DNA of 64,000 nucleotides from Rosa chinensis (GCF_002994745.2 NC_037092.1:80732824-80796823), one strand, 5' to 3'; positions 37,920 to 51,900 are shown, counted from the stretch's first letter. The notes: generated by a model from the letters alone, not told the origin. Translations and numbers: made by a program.

Positions 37920-39615
37920 ATGCCGATTCAACGCAAACGTGCGAACAACGGTGACGATATCAGCTTCGACTTGGAGGCTCTTCGTATGGAGGATTTGGAC
38001 TCTTCTATTCAAATCTCATCTCGTTTACAACCTCAGATGACCTATGCTAGTACTCTTAAGAATCCAGTGGATCGTTTTCGACAAACTATGGTGGATTTCG
38101 AATTCATTGATGAGGACTTCTCTTACTCTCTAGGCAAACATGGTATGAATGTTTCCTTCTCTGAGAAGGTTCATAATAAGCTTGATTATGAATGGCGTTG
38201 TGTTGTGGTGGTCAAACTCATGGCTAAGCCGAATTCTACCAACACCTTTGATTTTATGTTGAGAGGTCTGAGAAGGAAATGGCAGTTTAAAGGTGGTTGG
38301 TAGCTAATTGATCTCCCCAATGATTTTTTCATTGTGAAATTTACTCTTGAAGAAGATATGAATCATGCTTTTTGTGGTGGTCCTTGGATTTTGGCTGGAC
38401 AAACTCTTATTGTGAAAAAATGGAGACCGGATTTCGATCCTATGACTGAGCAAATTGGCAAAATGGATTTGTGGGTTAGAATTTTTAGACTGCCTGTGAA
38501 ATATTTTAAGGAGTTTACTGTGGCAAAGATTGGAAAAATCCTTGGGGATGTTGTTAAAGTTGATAAGCTTACTCTTGGTCAATCGAGGGGTAAGTTTGTT
38601 AGAGTTTGCATTGAGGTGGACCTAAGTAAACCTTTGAGGCCTTGTGTTGAGGTTGAATCTACTGCTTTTCAAGTTGCTTATGAAGGCATTTCTCTTATTT
38701 GCTTTGAATGTGGCTGTTTTGGGCACCCTAAAGATAAATGTCCTTCTCTAAAAGTTAACTCTAGTGGGGCTTCTCCACAGAAAACCCATGTGGTTGACAT
38801 TACTAGTGCTCTTGCTCCTAATTGTGATGATGTTGATGGTTCTGATGTGAACATGTCCCATGGTTTATCTAAGGCTGACTCTAGTGCTACTCATGCTGTG
38901 TTAAAAGATGATATGGGCCCCTGGATGCTCATGAGCTACATGAATAAAAAGAAGAGCAATTATGCTAGTGGCCCCAAAAAGAACAGTAACTCTAGTTCTA
39001 GATTTGCTGTGTTATAGGAGGAGAATGAGTCTCAATTACCTGCTAAGACCATGGATGATAATACTGTTGAAACAACTTCTTCCATTGTGAAACTTTGGCA
39101 AAGCTTCCAAGAGAAAAAGAAAAAAAGCCCCTGTGTCCTCGAAAGCCAAAAATGCTAGTAACTCTCAAGCCACTGTGAAGAATGTTGCAAATGATGGAGG
39201 CACTTCACCATCTAAAATTGGTCCAAAATTTTATGAAAATCCCAGCTTCAAGACCAAGGTGGATTCCAGAATTCCAATGAAAGATGTCTCTAATTTTGGG
39301 AGTTCAAGTGGTTCCAAGCCTGATGTCTTCTACCAAAGAAAAGCTAAAAGTAACACCTCATCTGCCACTGAACATCAGAATCATATTTTTAAGAGACTTT
39401 CCTTTGAAAACATGGACTCTAATGTTTCTGGTGATGGCATATCGGCTATCTTTGGACACTGCCCCCTTGAGGAGCCTGTTGTTGACATGATTACTCAATC
39501 CTCTATAAGCCAAGGCTCTGATTGTTTTGCTGAAATTTTTTTTGATGACAATAGCAAACTAATAGTTGATGACAACCTACCTCCTCATGATGAGGAGGGC
39601 ATGGTTGGTGCTTAA
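37920..39615 (+). pseudogene. LINE ORF1 (gag-like, DUF4283 and zinc knuckle), broken
   Basis: ATG at 37920 starts MPIQRKRANNGDD. An N-terminal DUF4283-type region is followed by a CCHC knuckle at 38700-38741 (CFECGCFGHPKDKC, spacing C2C4H4C) and a Ser/Lys-rich tail. This is presumably the RNA-binding chaperone of the element. Stop codons TAG interrupt the frame at 38301 and 39015, and a one-base frameshift lies near 39090. The protein then runs to the TAA at 39613. Not functional as it stands. Confidence 0.85.
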
Positions 39616-39649
39616 TTTGGGTTTTGGCCTTTTCTTTCACTACCTCTCA

Positions 39650-42600
39650 ATGATTAAAGTCTTATTTTGGAATGCTAGAGGTGCTGGAAGTGAAAATTTT
39701 AGGTTTGCTGTTGCAGATCTTGTTAAAATTAATTCTATTGATGTGTTAGCTATCTGTGAACCTTGTGTGCAGTTTCATTAAGCTAAAGACTCTTTGAAAA
39801 AGCTGGGATTCTCTAATTTTAGAGTTGTTGAGGCTGCTAGATTCTCTGGTGGCATTTGGCTTCTCTGGAATAGCTCTAAAACTCATATTGATTTTATTGA
39901 TGACAATTTCCAATCAATTTATGTGAAGATTACTCTTCCTGGAAAGTCTCCTTAGATGCTTTATGTGATTTATGCTAGCCCTAACCACACCTCTAGAGCC
40001 TCTCTCTGGAATTATTTAGATAATCTTATTGATTCTACTAATCTTCCTTGTATGTTTATTGGTGATTTCAATGAACTTATTTCTGATGCAGATAAAAGTT
40101 GTGGCTCCTTGACTGGTAGATTTAGTGGTCTTAGGAGCTGGATCAATAGAAATGCTTTAATTGACATGGGATTCAAGATTTCAAGGGCTCTTGTTTCACT
40201 TGGAGTAACAATTATGTGAAGGAAAGACTTGATAGAGGTTTCTGCAGTTGTGCTTGGAGATCCTTGTTTGTTGAGGCCTTTATTCAGCACCTGCCTAAGA
40301 CAAGATCTGATCACTGTCCCATTATGATGCAGTCTTTCTCAAATGTTCACATCAACAGAAATGCTGTCCCCTTTAGATTTCAGGCTATGTGGTTCTCTCA
40401 CTCTAATTATTCTGAATTTGTCTCCTCCACTTGGAATGCCTTATCTGGTGATCTTCCCTCCAAAATTAATGCTCTTTGTGCTGCTCTATCTCAGTGGAAC
40501 AAAGAGGTTTTTGGACACCTATTCCAGAGGAAAAGAAAGTTGTTGGCTAGAATAGGTGGTATTCAAAAAGCAAGAGACAGATATGAGAACCCTTTCCTCA
40601 TTAATCTGGAAACTGACCTCATCAAGGAGTATGAGGATATTAGAGATCAAGAGAACCTTTTTTGGAGGCAAAAGTGCAGAGATAAGTGGCTGCAGGAAGG
40701 TAACAGGAACACTAGGTTCTTCCGTTTGACTGCCCTTGTTAGAAGGAGGAAAAATAAGATTGAGGGTCTTTTTAATAGTAATGATTTCTGGTGCACGAAC
40801 TCTGAAGGCATGAAAAATATTTCTGTTGACTTTTTTACTGATCTCTTTTCTAAACAAGACCCTAAAGACAATAGATTTGTTATTCTCGGGCTTTTTCCTA
40901 CTATTGATCAAACTTGTCTGGGGAGCATTAGTAGACCTGTGTCTCTTCTTGAAGTTAAGGATGCCTTGTTTGCTATTGGTGGCCTTAAAGCCCCTGGTTA
41001 TGATGGCTTTCCAGCTATTTTCTATCAAAATCATTAGCAAGTTTGTTCTAATGACATTTTTCAGGTTGTTCAAGGGGCCTTTGAATCTTGCAAAATTCCT
41101 GCTGGTTTGAACCACACTATTATATCCCTTATTCCCAAAATTGATGGACCCCAACACATGGCCAATTTCAAACCCATTAGTCTTTGCACCACCATATACA
41201 AAGTGATTTCCAAAATCCTTGTGGCTAGGATTAGACCTTTGATGAAAACTCTTATTAGTCCTAATCAAGTTAGCTATGTTCCTGGAAGGCACATCTTAGA
41301 TAATGTCATGATTGCTCAGGAGATGCTCTTTAAGTTCAAGAAGTCATGTAGTCATAAGGGTTTCTTTGCCTGGAAAGTTGACTTGTCTAAAGCCTATGAT
41401 AGATTAAGATGAGACTTTATTGAGAGTGTGCTTTGAGAAGTTCAGTTGCCTATACCGATTATGAAGTTGATCATGCATTGCATTACTTCCACCAGCTTCC
41501 AGATTTGTTTAAATGGTGAGCTTACTAAATCTTTCAAAGCTCAGAGAGGGATTAAACAAGGTAACCCCCTCTCTCCTTACATATTTGTTATTTGCATGGA
41601 AAAGCTATCACATCTCATTCAATCTACTGTGGATATTGGCCAATGGAAATCTGTCAGAGACTTTCAATCTGGTCCTATGGTGTCTCACCTATTTTTTGCT
41701 GATGACTTGATGCTCTTTGCTGAGGCCACCACTCATCAAGCCACTATTCTCAAAAGATGGCTTGATCTCTTTTGCTCACTCTCTGGACAGGTTGTTAGTT
41801 ACCAGAAGTCTCTAATCTTTTGTTCTCCAAATACTAATAAGATAATTGCTACTGAGGTTGCCAGGACTTGTGGCTCTCCCTGAACTAATGATCTTGGAAA
41901 ATATCTTGGTATGCCTCTTATTCACTCGAAAGTTAACAAGCATACTTATGCGGGCATTTTTGATAAAGTCTAGAGTAGGTTATCTAGTTGGAAAAGTAAG
42001 GTGCTTAGCATGACTGGTAGACTTACTTTAGTCCAATCAGTTACTTCCTCAATTCCTATCTATGCAATGCAGACTGCCAGGCTGCCTTTTCAGCCTCTGT
42101 GACAAAATTGACAAGTTGAATAGAGATTTTATCTGGGGAGACACTGAATGCCGAAAGAAAATCCACCTTGTCAACTGGGACTTGGTGTGCCAACCCAAGT
42201 TTTTGGGTGGTTTGGGAATTAAAAAGACTGCTGACATGAACCAGGCAATGCTTTCCAAAGCAAGTTGGAGAATTTTTCAAAATGATAATGGGTTATGGGC
42301 TTCTATTTTCAAGGCTAAGTATCTCACAAGAAACCTTCTGATTGATGAGATTATAAGCCTCCTACTGTCTGTTCTAGTAGTTGGAGAAGTATCTCCTATG
42401 GAGCGGAGTTGCTTAGAAAGTGTTTAAAATGGAGAGTTGGCAATGGCAGGTGTATTAAGTTTTGGACTGACCACTGGCTTACTTCCTTTCCCCTTATCAG
42501 TTTTGCTCTTCCTTCAGCCACTATTAATATTAATGTTGTCATATGTGAGTTTTGGAATGAGACTGGCTGGAACCTGGATCTTCTCACTACTTTGGTGACA

Positions 42601-43702
42601 AGCCACATTGTGAGTCTAATTGTTAATATTCCTACTGGCTTTGTGAATGGTGGTAGTGATTCTCTTATCTGGGGTTCTACCTCCAATGGTAAATTTTCTG
42701 TCAAATCTGCTTATAATTTCAAGTTTGATCTGAGCAAGCCTTACAGCTCACACTAGAATACTATTTGGAAAATTAATGTTCCTCCAAAACTCAAAGTCTT
42801 TTCTCTGGGTGGTTATGCATGGAAAGCTGCTGACTAATGTCCAAAAAGCTAGAAGAGGCTTTACTCATAATACTTTATGCCCGATTTGTCATGTTGCAGA
42901 TGAAACCCTCTTGCACATGTTCAGAGATTGTCCTAGAGCCTCTGCCATTTGGAAAGCCTTTCTGAAACTGGTAGCATTTCCAATTCTTTCTCTCTTGATT
43001 GGAATGGTTGGACTGCTGCGCAAATTCATTGTCAAACTATCATCCAGAAAAATGTTAAATGGTGCAGCCTCTTTGTTTTCATTTGTTGGTTCACTTAGAA
43101 ATGGAGGAATAATGTTGTCTTTGATCCAAATTTTGCCATGCCTACATGCCCTTTGAATGTTGTTTGGAATTATGCTGATGAGTGGACTGGGACCAACCTA
43201 AGGAAAAATGCTGATTCTATTTATAGCAATGTTTATCTTGCCTGGCAAAAACCTGCTGACAATTTTTACAAGTTGAACGTGGACGGTACTAGGAGCTCCT
43301 CTTCTGGCAAGATTGGTGCTGGGGGTGTGATCAGAGATCATTTTGGCAACTGGATTAGTGGATTTCAAGTGAATTTAGGTGTTGGGAACATCCTTGATGC
43401 TGAGGCTTGGGGTCTGTACTTTGGGCTTAAAATGGCTGCATGCTTGCACATCTCTCAACTTGAGGTTGAGTCTGATTCTGCAGTGTTGGTGCAGCTGGTT
43501 CAGAGTGCTGTTCTTGACAATCATCCTCTTGGTTCTCTTCTGAGTGGTTGCCTAAATCTCATGAACAACATGGGGGATGCTCATATTAGGCATATCTTCA
43601 GAGAGTGCAACATGACTACAGACGCCTTGGCCAAAGATAGTATTAACCATGATCTTTCATTACTCTTGATGACACTCCCATTCATGCTGCTCAACCTTAC
43701 CT
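39650..43702 (+). pseudogene. LINE ORF2 (endonuclease, reverse transcriptase, RNase H), broken
   Basis: Starts at ATG 39650 with MIKVLFWNARGAGS, the usual plant LINE endonuclease start. GDFNEL (about 40061) and RSDHCPI (about 40303) are endonuclease motifs. Reverse transcriptase motifs follow: FKPISLC, VDLSKAYD, QRGIKQGNPLSP and FADDLMLF (about 41692). A zf-RVT domain (CPICHVADETLLHMFRDC, about 42880) and an RNase H domain (NVDGT, DAEAWGL, ESDS, 43276-43620) complete it. In-frame stops lie at 39779, 39953, 41035, 41410, 41434, 41881, 41971 and 42754. Frameshifts lie near 40170, 42070, 42400, 42790 and 43130. Confidence 0.9.
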
Positions 43703-43812
43703 AGATGACATAGCCTCTGTGCCTAGAGCAAGAAGAAGTGCTTACTCTAGTTCTTAGTATGTTTGTTTTTTGTGTTTGGGCCTTGTAGGCCCCGTTTGTA
43801 ACAAAAAAAAAA

Positions 43813-44822
43813 GATATATCCGATGACATTTGAGATTAGCGTAGTGAGAGGAGTTTGAAATTGAATTAAATTAGGCTAAGTCAGAGATTCGATTACAATG
43901 AATGACTTATATAATTTAGTAGAATAGTATCTTGTTCTTTCTTATAGTTGCTTCTTTTGATCCATTATTATTCCCTCTCGAGCTCTTCCATTGAGAGACT
44001 CAATCCCATTTTATTAATATGTCTATCTCTCGAGATTCTTTTTCAATTTCACACATATTCTACAAAGATGATAACCATTACTAATGTTATGCTCGCGTCG
44101 TATTTAGTTGTGCTCACACTAAATTTATACATATCATTTTAGGTCTCTCACATCTCTAATGTTGTGCTCGTTCCAACAAGAATGGATGATTGGATAACAT
44201 CAAGTGCATTTTTTTATTTTAAAATTACTTATAAATATCAAATGTTGAGATATGCTGGTTCACTTACACCACTTCAGCTCCGTTTGTGATTGTTTCGCTT
44301 TTGAAAAAATCATCTTTTGTTCGAAATTTTAGATTTGATTATATTTGGTAAATAAATAAAAAACAGCTTTAATTAAAAATTATAGGTCAATCGTAGTAGA
44401 TTTTAGAAGCAGCCTACAAGTTGTTTTTAAGAGCTGTTGTGGATCAAAACACACTCTGCAATTGTTTTATGTATTGACAACACTTTTAAAAATATTATTT
44501 ATCAAACACGAAACTATTTTAATTCACAGCTGTTTATTCTCACAATACAGCACATCAATAGTTTTTTTTTTTTTTTTTTTTTTTTTAAGTCACAATAATT
44601 CTAAACTACCCCTTCCAGTACATAGAAAAATAAAATAAAAGTGAGAGACTTAACAAAATGTGTAATTTTTTTTTATTTGGTGAGGGCACAATTACTCACA
44701 GAATCTATTCAGATACAGAGGGGATTTTCTTCCCGCTACTCCTAACTCCTCCCCAACACTTCGCTCGTTCTTATAACAAAGTCGTCAAATTTTGTAAATT
44801 ATCAAAACCTGGGTGGCCGGAG
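43813..44822. other. Intergenic DNA and THO3 leader
   Basis: AT-rich DNA with a 28-base T run (44559-44586). The last 150 bases before 44823 contain 'ttcttcccgctactcc', which is nearly repeated upstream of the second THO3-like gene (ttctcttcccgctactc near 61454). The shared leader/promoter marks the extent of the duplication. Confidence 0.5.
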
Positions 44823-47553
44823 ATGGAGGAGGCCGTACCGTTCAAGAACCTCAACAGCAGAGAGTACCACGGCCACGAGAAGAAGGTAAAATACCATCTC
44901 CTCTCCAATCTCATCATCCACTAAACCCTAATTTCTTTCCCCCCCCTCCCATTTTCTACCCACTCAATTCTGATTCTTTCACCGTCTAAAGGTGCACTCT
45001 GTGGCTTGGAACTGCAACGGCACAAAGCTCGCATCGGGTTCCGTGGACCAAACCGCTCGGATTTGGCACATTGAGCCTCACGGACATGTAAGCATTGAAA
45101 TTTGTTGTTATCTCAATGAATAAAGCATGAAAATTTTGTGTTGGACCGGTTTATGTAAAACTATATACTTATTATGTTGCAGAGTAAGCCTAAAGGTGTG
45201 GAATTGAGGGGGCACACGGATAGTGTGGATCAGCTGTGTTGGGATCCCAAGCATGCTGATTTGGTTGCCACTGCCTCCGGTGACAAAACCGTTCGGCTAT
45301 GGGATGCGCGGAGTGAGTCATTTGATGTGTCAATTTGATAGCTTTTTGGGTGTAGAGGTACGAATTTTGATGCTATGATGGTGTATGTGATTGTGTATTT
45401 GGGTGCTGCAGCTGGGAAGTGTGCGCAGCTAGCGGAGCTTAGTGGCGAAAACATTAACATTACATATAAGCCGGATGGGACGCACATTGCTGTTGGTAAT
45501 AGGGTATGTTTACTTGTGTGTGAAAGCTCTGTTGTATGAGGGATGTTTGCTTCCTCAGTAGATATGGATGTTTGGTGTTCTTATGGTTTTGTTTGTTTCG
45601 TCCTTAAATTGTAGGACGATGAACTAACGATTTTGGATGTTCGGAAATTTAAGCCAATTCACAAGAGGAAGTTCAATTATGAGGTAACTTATCAAAGAGA
45701 TGTTTTTTTTTTAATGACTTGTCTGTTGCATGTTCTCGAGAGGCTTAGCTTTCATAGTACTAGGCATTTGGAAGAACTTTTGAAGCTCAAACTTGAGAAA
45801 TTCAATGCTTGGGTATAATATGCAAAGGTAGCTTTAGAAAACTGACATCAATAAGGAATTTATCTGGAACACAAATCACAAGAGGGTTTATCAGCATATG
45901 TAAAATATTAATTAATCTCTCTTTCTTCTGAAGTTCAAGACCGAACTTTCCATTCTATCGTTACAGGTGTAATATTACAAAGGAATAAGTTATTTTCTAC
46001 AAATCGAAATATGATTTGATATCACATGCAAAAAGCTGTATTTGATGACTAGTCCATATTGAAGCTGTAATACTACAACATCTATCCCCATGTTTTTGTC
46101 TTCAAAAGGCTTTTGTCAATCTATTCCACTAGTTACCGGATGTAGAATTGATGCACAGTTGGAAGAACATGAGTAAGTTATTTGTATCAGCATGAATGCT
46201 TCAATTCAAGGGATGCCCCTAAGTCCTGTTAAGTCTTCTTCCTTTTCAGGTTAATGAAATTGCTTGGAACACAACAAGTGATATTTTCTTCTTGACGACT
46301 GGAAATGGTGAGAACAGTTTAATACAATCAATTTTATTTTCTCTACCTGCTGGGCTAAATATTCTAATTATATATTCTTCTGATCAGGCACCGTTGAAGT
46401 ACTATCATACCCATCTCTTAAACCAGTGGACACTCTAATGGCTCATACAGCTGGTTGCTATTGCATTGCAATTGACCCACGTGGAAGGTATACTACAAAG
46501 TAGTATTGTTTCTTCATTTAACAAAGGAAGAACCTCTTTTATCTCATCTGCCCATTAACTTGCTGTAATAGTTGAACACTGCCTACTATCAGCATGCCCA
46601 CTCCATAGATCCTATCCTAGAATGCATTTATATACAGTATTTACATTGTTCTATTTCTTTTTCTCTCTCCAAATTTCTCTTGAAGGCACTATATGATTTC
46701 CTACTTTAACCCTGTCACATACTCTTTAATGCTCTTTGTACCATGACAGATATTTTGCTGTTGGGAGTGCCGATTCCCTGGTCAGCTTGTGGGATATCTC
46801 AGAGATGCTCTGTGTGCGAACATTTACAAAACTTGAGTGAGTTCTACTGTAGTTTTCCTATCGTACTATTATTTTAACAAAATTGTAATTCTGCAGTTAT
46901 TGAGTAAAATATGGCCACTGTACATTTTTTCTCCTTAGTTTGCTGCAAAGACTTTAATTATCTGCATTCCTTGTCCTGTTATGACCTCTGTTTGTAATTT
47001 TCTTCAGATCGCCTGTGAGAACAATAAGCTTCAACCATACTGGAGAGTATCTTGCTTGTGCCAGTGAAGACTGGTTTATTGATATAGTAAGTTATCTTAA
47101 AGGGCTTACTCTGTCATTCAGCTTTTGAAGAGCAGTATTCTCCCTTATGGAAGAGAGCTCGACTATAAAGGCGGCATTCTGTCATTCTACCTTGCTAGTC
47201 TTGCCATTTTTTTATTTTATCTATATGTTTTTTTTTTTTTTTTGCTTAATTCAGATATACCTAATTCATTAAATTGCTGCTGTATAAAACAGTCAAATGT
47301 TCAAACTGGGCGGACGGTGCATCAAATTCCTTGTAGGGCTGCCATGAACAGTGTGGAGTGGAATCCTAAAAGCAATCTACTTGCATATGCTGGGGATGAC
47401 AAGATCAAACCCCCTGGTGAAGGTAAATTACTGTTTGTTATTCACACCAGGCTAATCCATTAACACAAGGCAATCTTAACTGATGTGATGTTTTGGTTAC
47501 CTTAATTTGTTGCAGGTATCTTTAGGATATTTGGCTTCAAAAGTTCGAGCTAA
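44823..47553 (+). CDS. THO3: THO complex subunit 3 (TEX1/THOC3), WD40 repeat protein
   Basis: A nuclear WD40 propeller subunit of the THO/TREX complex, which couples transcription to mRNA export; in Arabidopsis it also supports tasiRNA production. Eleven exons: 44823-44885, 44992-45087, 45183-45312, 45412-45503, 45615-45683, 46250-46307, 46388-46487, 46750-46836, 47008-47086, 47293-47422 and 47516-47553. They give 313 residues, the same length as the Arabidopsis protein as I recall it. WD phrases include LASGSVDQTARIW, VATASGDKTVRLWD, DDELTILDVRKFKPIHKRKF, VGSADSLVSLWD and MNSVEWNPKSNLLAYAGDD. The tail is GIFRIFGFKSSS. All splice sites are GT-AG and all phases match. A second, similar gene starts at 61566. 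Confidence 0.97.
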
Positions 47554-48943
47554 TGTCTGATAATTAGATTCTGTTTTGCCATTTTAATCTGGATTGTAAG
47601 TGGAGCACTCTTGTGCATGCAACCCTAACTTCGATACTGAAATTCCATGATCCCAAAACAGTGTTGTGCGGTATTAGACAACAGCTGCAGTTTTTAACTT
47701 TTTATTCTATGATAAATGGTCGCCGTTTAGTTCCTTGTCCCTTGTGGTCCATTTTGCCAGTTGTAATTGAACAAGGACTACGTAAATGAGTAAATTAATT
47801 GCTTTGGAAGTTAGCATTGATAATACAGAATAAGTATACGCGTACTATTCAGGTACTGGAAATAGTAATCTCTAAACAGGTTTAACACTTGTATCTTGCA
47901 TGCGCAGTAGTTGCATATCCTCTTCCCTTAGCAGGCTATATAGAATTCCAAGGTAGTGAGAGAGATGCTCACTCATTTTATCCTTCATCTTGAATACTCG
48001 CAATCCTAAACAGAAGTGTGCAATCAGAATTTGAATGCAAGGCGCACACATACAGTAAGGCTAACGGTGCTCATGCAAGCGAGACTAAGCACATTCAAAG
48101 ATGTGTTACACTATGTCAGAAACTATTGTTCTTGCAAGTAAAGAGACACATGTTCTTGTAATGTGCAGGATGGGTTTGTTCACAAGTCAATTCATTTTTC
48201 GAACAACAGCTCTCTCTTCAGTGCTTTCATACTCGGTTGCAATATCTTTCAAGCTAAGATTAGAATTCGTCAAAAGTACAGATGAGTTGCCACCGCAAAG
48301 CATTAATTTCAACTGCGATACTTCATCTTCATTTTCACCAAATTTCTTCTTATTTGTCATCATACTACTTGTCCGAAAATATGCCGCTTGAATTCCAAAA
48401 AGACTTCATCTTTTATTTATCAGTATTTTATCAACAAACGAGAAAAAGACGAAATTTCACCAACACTTGGTCGGAAAAACAGTTTTCTTTGAAAATTTCA
48501 GGTGAGTGTTTTCCAGCGAAAAAAACAAACACTTGTTTGGAGAAAAAAATATGGTCATAACTCATCTTAATTTTTGTGATTTCGGTAAAAAAGAAGATGA
48601 ACTTGGGTCCGAAAAAAAAAAATATGGTCATAATTAATTAGCAGAATTTTTGTGATTTTGGTAAAGAAGAAGATGAACATGTGGTGCACGTCTAAGTTAT
48701 TTTTTATTATTTATTTATTTTTATTTGAGAAAACATAAGAAAATACAATTAATCAATACAAAGAAAAGGGTGGACTATGCAAAAAAGTGGGTGAGATTTA
48801 TATTCCAAAAAAGAGGAAAAAGTTATCATAATTAATAATTTCTGGTCGGTTCAGAACTCAACTACTAAAAAGTGCCAACGCACAAACCCAAAGCGCCAAA
48901 TGAAAAAGCAAAAGCCATTTCTCTGAGAGAGAGAGAGAGACAG
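47554..48943. other. Intergenic DNA between THO3 and glyoxalase II
   Basis: No gene is supported. An imperfect tandem repeat of about 72-base period lies at 48549-48680 ('atatggtcata...tttttgtgattt.ggtaaa..aagaagatgaac', two copies separated by an A run). A GA tract (48924-48940) precedes the glyoxalase start codon. Confidence 0.5.
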
Positions 48944-51900
48944 ATGCAGACGACGATCTCTAAGGCCTCTTCCGCCATGGTCTCCCTCCCTTGCTCTAGG
49001 GTTCGTCCCCATCCTCTCTCTCTCTCCGCACTTCAATTTCTCTATTTCTCTCATCATTTCCCAATATCTCTTCTGAATTGTGTTCTGAATCTTGTGATTT
49101 TTGTTTTTGCTGATTTTGATTGCTGAATCGGTCTTGTTTGTGGAAATTGAAAATCTTGTAGGGGAGGAGTGGGCTGTGTGTTTGGCCTGGGATGAGGCAG
49201 CTTTGCTTTAGGAAAGGCCTCTTGTATGGATTCATGCAACTTTTGTCTGTGCCGTTGAAATCCTTGCGTGGAGCGGCGAGTCGATCGCTTGAAGTTTCTC
49301 AGTTCTGCAGTGTTTCCAAAATCTCGGCCTCGTTGCAAATCGAATTGGTGAGCATTCACAGATCTCTCTATGGTTTTGCTTTGGAATAGTGTACGAAAGA
49401 TTTGAGTGCCTAGATCAGTATAGGCTTTGAGTATAGTTATGTCGAAAATTTCGTTGTGTCGGATCGAAAGTTTGAAGGCTTTAGTAATTTAGTTTAATGT
49501 GGGCCATGTGGCTCGGCATTTTGTTGATGTGATGATCACTGAACTATATAGAGTGATAATGTAGTTCACTATTTCTAGATTAAGTTTGCTGGTGACATGG
49601 ATCATTAAAGTAGTTAGTTGCATTGGTGCCGCAGAGGCTTATTGCAACTCATTGAGGTAATTTACACTGCTTTAGACAAATTGCTGTAGGGATGCGTTGT
49701 AATTAAGTTATGAGCTTTTGTCGGAGTCAAAAGTGGATATTTCGATTTGCAAATGTTGTATTCAGCTGGTAAAATGCTTGTTCCAAAGTGAAATTTGAAA
49801 TCTTGTTTTTGTTCATTTCCACATCGGAGCCTTTTCCCCCTCTTCTCTCCTGTGGTTGTGCTTGTTATTATATGTTTGTGTATATGCAAATACACAAGTG
49901 CACTCATAATTTGTACGCATTCATACTCATTCACCTCAACCAATAGTTAATATCTCCAGACCCAAAAGAGAAAAAAAAAAGTTCTTGTTCATGCTCATTG
50001 CTTGCAACTTGAATTTAATATTCTTTTTCATTTTAAGGTACCGTGTCTTAGAGATAACTATGCGTATCTTCTGCACGATGTGGATACTGGCACAGTTGGT
50101 GTTGTAGATCCTTCTGAAGCTGTTCCTGTTATAGATGCTTTGAGTAAGAAAAACCGAAATCTGACATATATACTGAATACTCATCATCATCATGATCACA
50201 CTGGGGGAAATGCAGAGTTAAAAGCAAGGTACGGTGCAAAGGTATGGTATTAGTTTTTGCTGAATTTTTTTTTAGCTGTCCAGTATCACTTGCTTAGTTT
50301 TTGTCATTTGTATTTTAGTTTCTTTCTCGTAGTCTTAGTGCTCAGTAGACGTTCTCAAGCAGAGTAAATCTTAATTGAAACAATTATTTAAAGTTTGGTT
50401 CTTTTTTCAGAGTTGTATCTGAATGTATGTTTTGGCATTCTGGCTTTATATGACATTTAAACAGCTTTACCACTCTAGACCATACATATGCTCAAGCATT
50501 ACATTTGAAGTCATTTACTTTAAAAAGGTCATTATGTAGGACCATAGGAGAATACATGATGTAGTATATTAAACTGCTTACATTGTAGATTAAAGTAACC
50601 TATTTAGAATTATATCAAATTTTTTTCTCCTGCATTGTCTTGCTACTTTCTTTTTGTTGTTGTTTTGTTTTGGGGGGGGGGGGGGGGGGGGGGGGGTGTT
50701 TGGTTTAAATGGTACAGGACCTTAAAATTTTACCTTTAAGGCAAGCTGGTACTCAAACTTTCAAGCAATAAAGTGCCCAAACTATTGAAATAATTTTGGG
50801 ACCTACATTTTCTGCCATGAAAAAGAAGAAGGTATATCTATGTCCAGTGATAGAGATTTTTTCTCTCTGGCCACCATGGAAGTAGCTTTTCTTCGGACTT
50901 CAAAGACTGTGATACTCCATCATCGTCTTTGAGTTCTATGAGCTGGAGGGAGTCCCTGAAGATGGAAAAGTGTCACGGGTTAAGAAAGTTCAAAGTTTAA
51001 ATGGTGTTGTCCGCAAGTTTAATGGGTAAAAAGGCACAGATGAATATCTAAGAAATTGAAAGTGAAGGGGATGAGCACATGACACATTTCAGCGGAAAAA
51101 ATGATGGCGGTTAATGTATGTATCAGATTTTTTTTCTTTTCAATGGATAGGATACCTTATTGACCGAATTGAAAGTTTGGGTACCAATTTCTTGAGTTGG
51201 CAGAAGATCAGGTAGCATTTGTGTGATACTTACCCTTCTTTTTTGTGAACATATGGCACAATGTCAAACATTAGAAAAGGTATTTTATATTTGTACGAAG
51301 CCATTATTGTTAATTGTTTCAGATTTGTGAAGAATCTGAATCAGAACTGCCTAGATCTCCTTTGGCCAATAGTTGCTACATAGTTTACAGAAAACTCTTC
51401 CTTCTAGGCTCACTAGTTTTCTGCATGTGTACTTATGCAATTGTTGTTTGTAGGTGATTGGTTCAGGAATAGACCGAGACAGAATTCCTGGCATTGACAT
51501 TGTTTTGAATGACGGAGACAAATGGATGTTTGCAGGCCATGAGGTCCATGTTATGGGGACGCCTGGTCATACCAAAGGTCATTTTCATTACTTGACTACA
51601 TTCGACTAATCCATTGAACTCTCCTGCTAAACACCCCATTGCCTTACTCCATTGTTATAAAATATGATTATTGTTGGTGTTTGACTAGCACTCTGACGGT
51701 AGCTCTCAAAGCAATTTGCAAGTTTCTTTCGTTAGTGTTACCTGCTAGAATCACATTGACTGGACACTTAATCCATATGTGAAATCTACTTTTTTTTCTT
51801 CTTTTTTTTTTCTTTTTCTCTTTTAGTTTAATTCTAGTGTTTCTTTATGTATTTGGATGTGTGTACTTCTTGGGCATATTGTGATGTTCTGTTACCACCT

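Larger units (their letters stand above)
37707..43812 (+). mobile_element. Degenerate full-length L1-type LINE retrotransposon
   Basis: The order is that of plant L1 elements: a GC-rich leader, ORF1 with a zinc knuckle, ORF2 with endonuclease, reverse transcriptase, zf-RVT and RNase H, then a 3' end '...ggccccgtttgtaac' and an A tail (43803-43812). Several in-frame stops and at least five frameshifts break both ORFs, so this copy is dead. Domain order and motifs remain easy to read, so decay is moderate. The 5' boundary is approximate, and I could not find a convincing target-site duplication. It lies between RFT1 and THO3, in the forward orientation. Confidence 0.93.

Noticed and set aside
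40519..41292. 257-codon minus-strand open frame
   Set aside because: Antisense of the LINE reverse transcriptase region; no independent motif.
49936..50199. Minus-strand open frame opposite glyoxalase II exon 3
   Set aside because: Shadow of the conserved THHHHDH-encoding exon on the plus strand.
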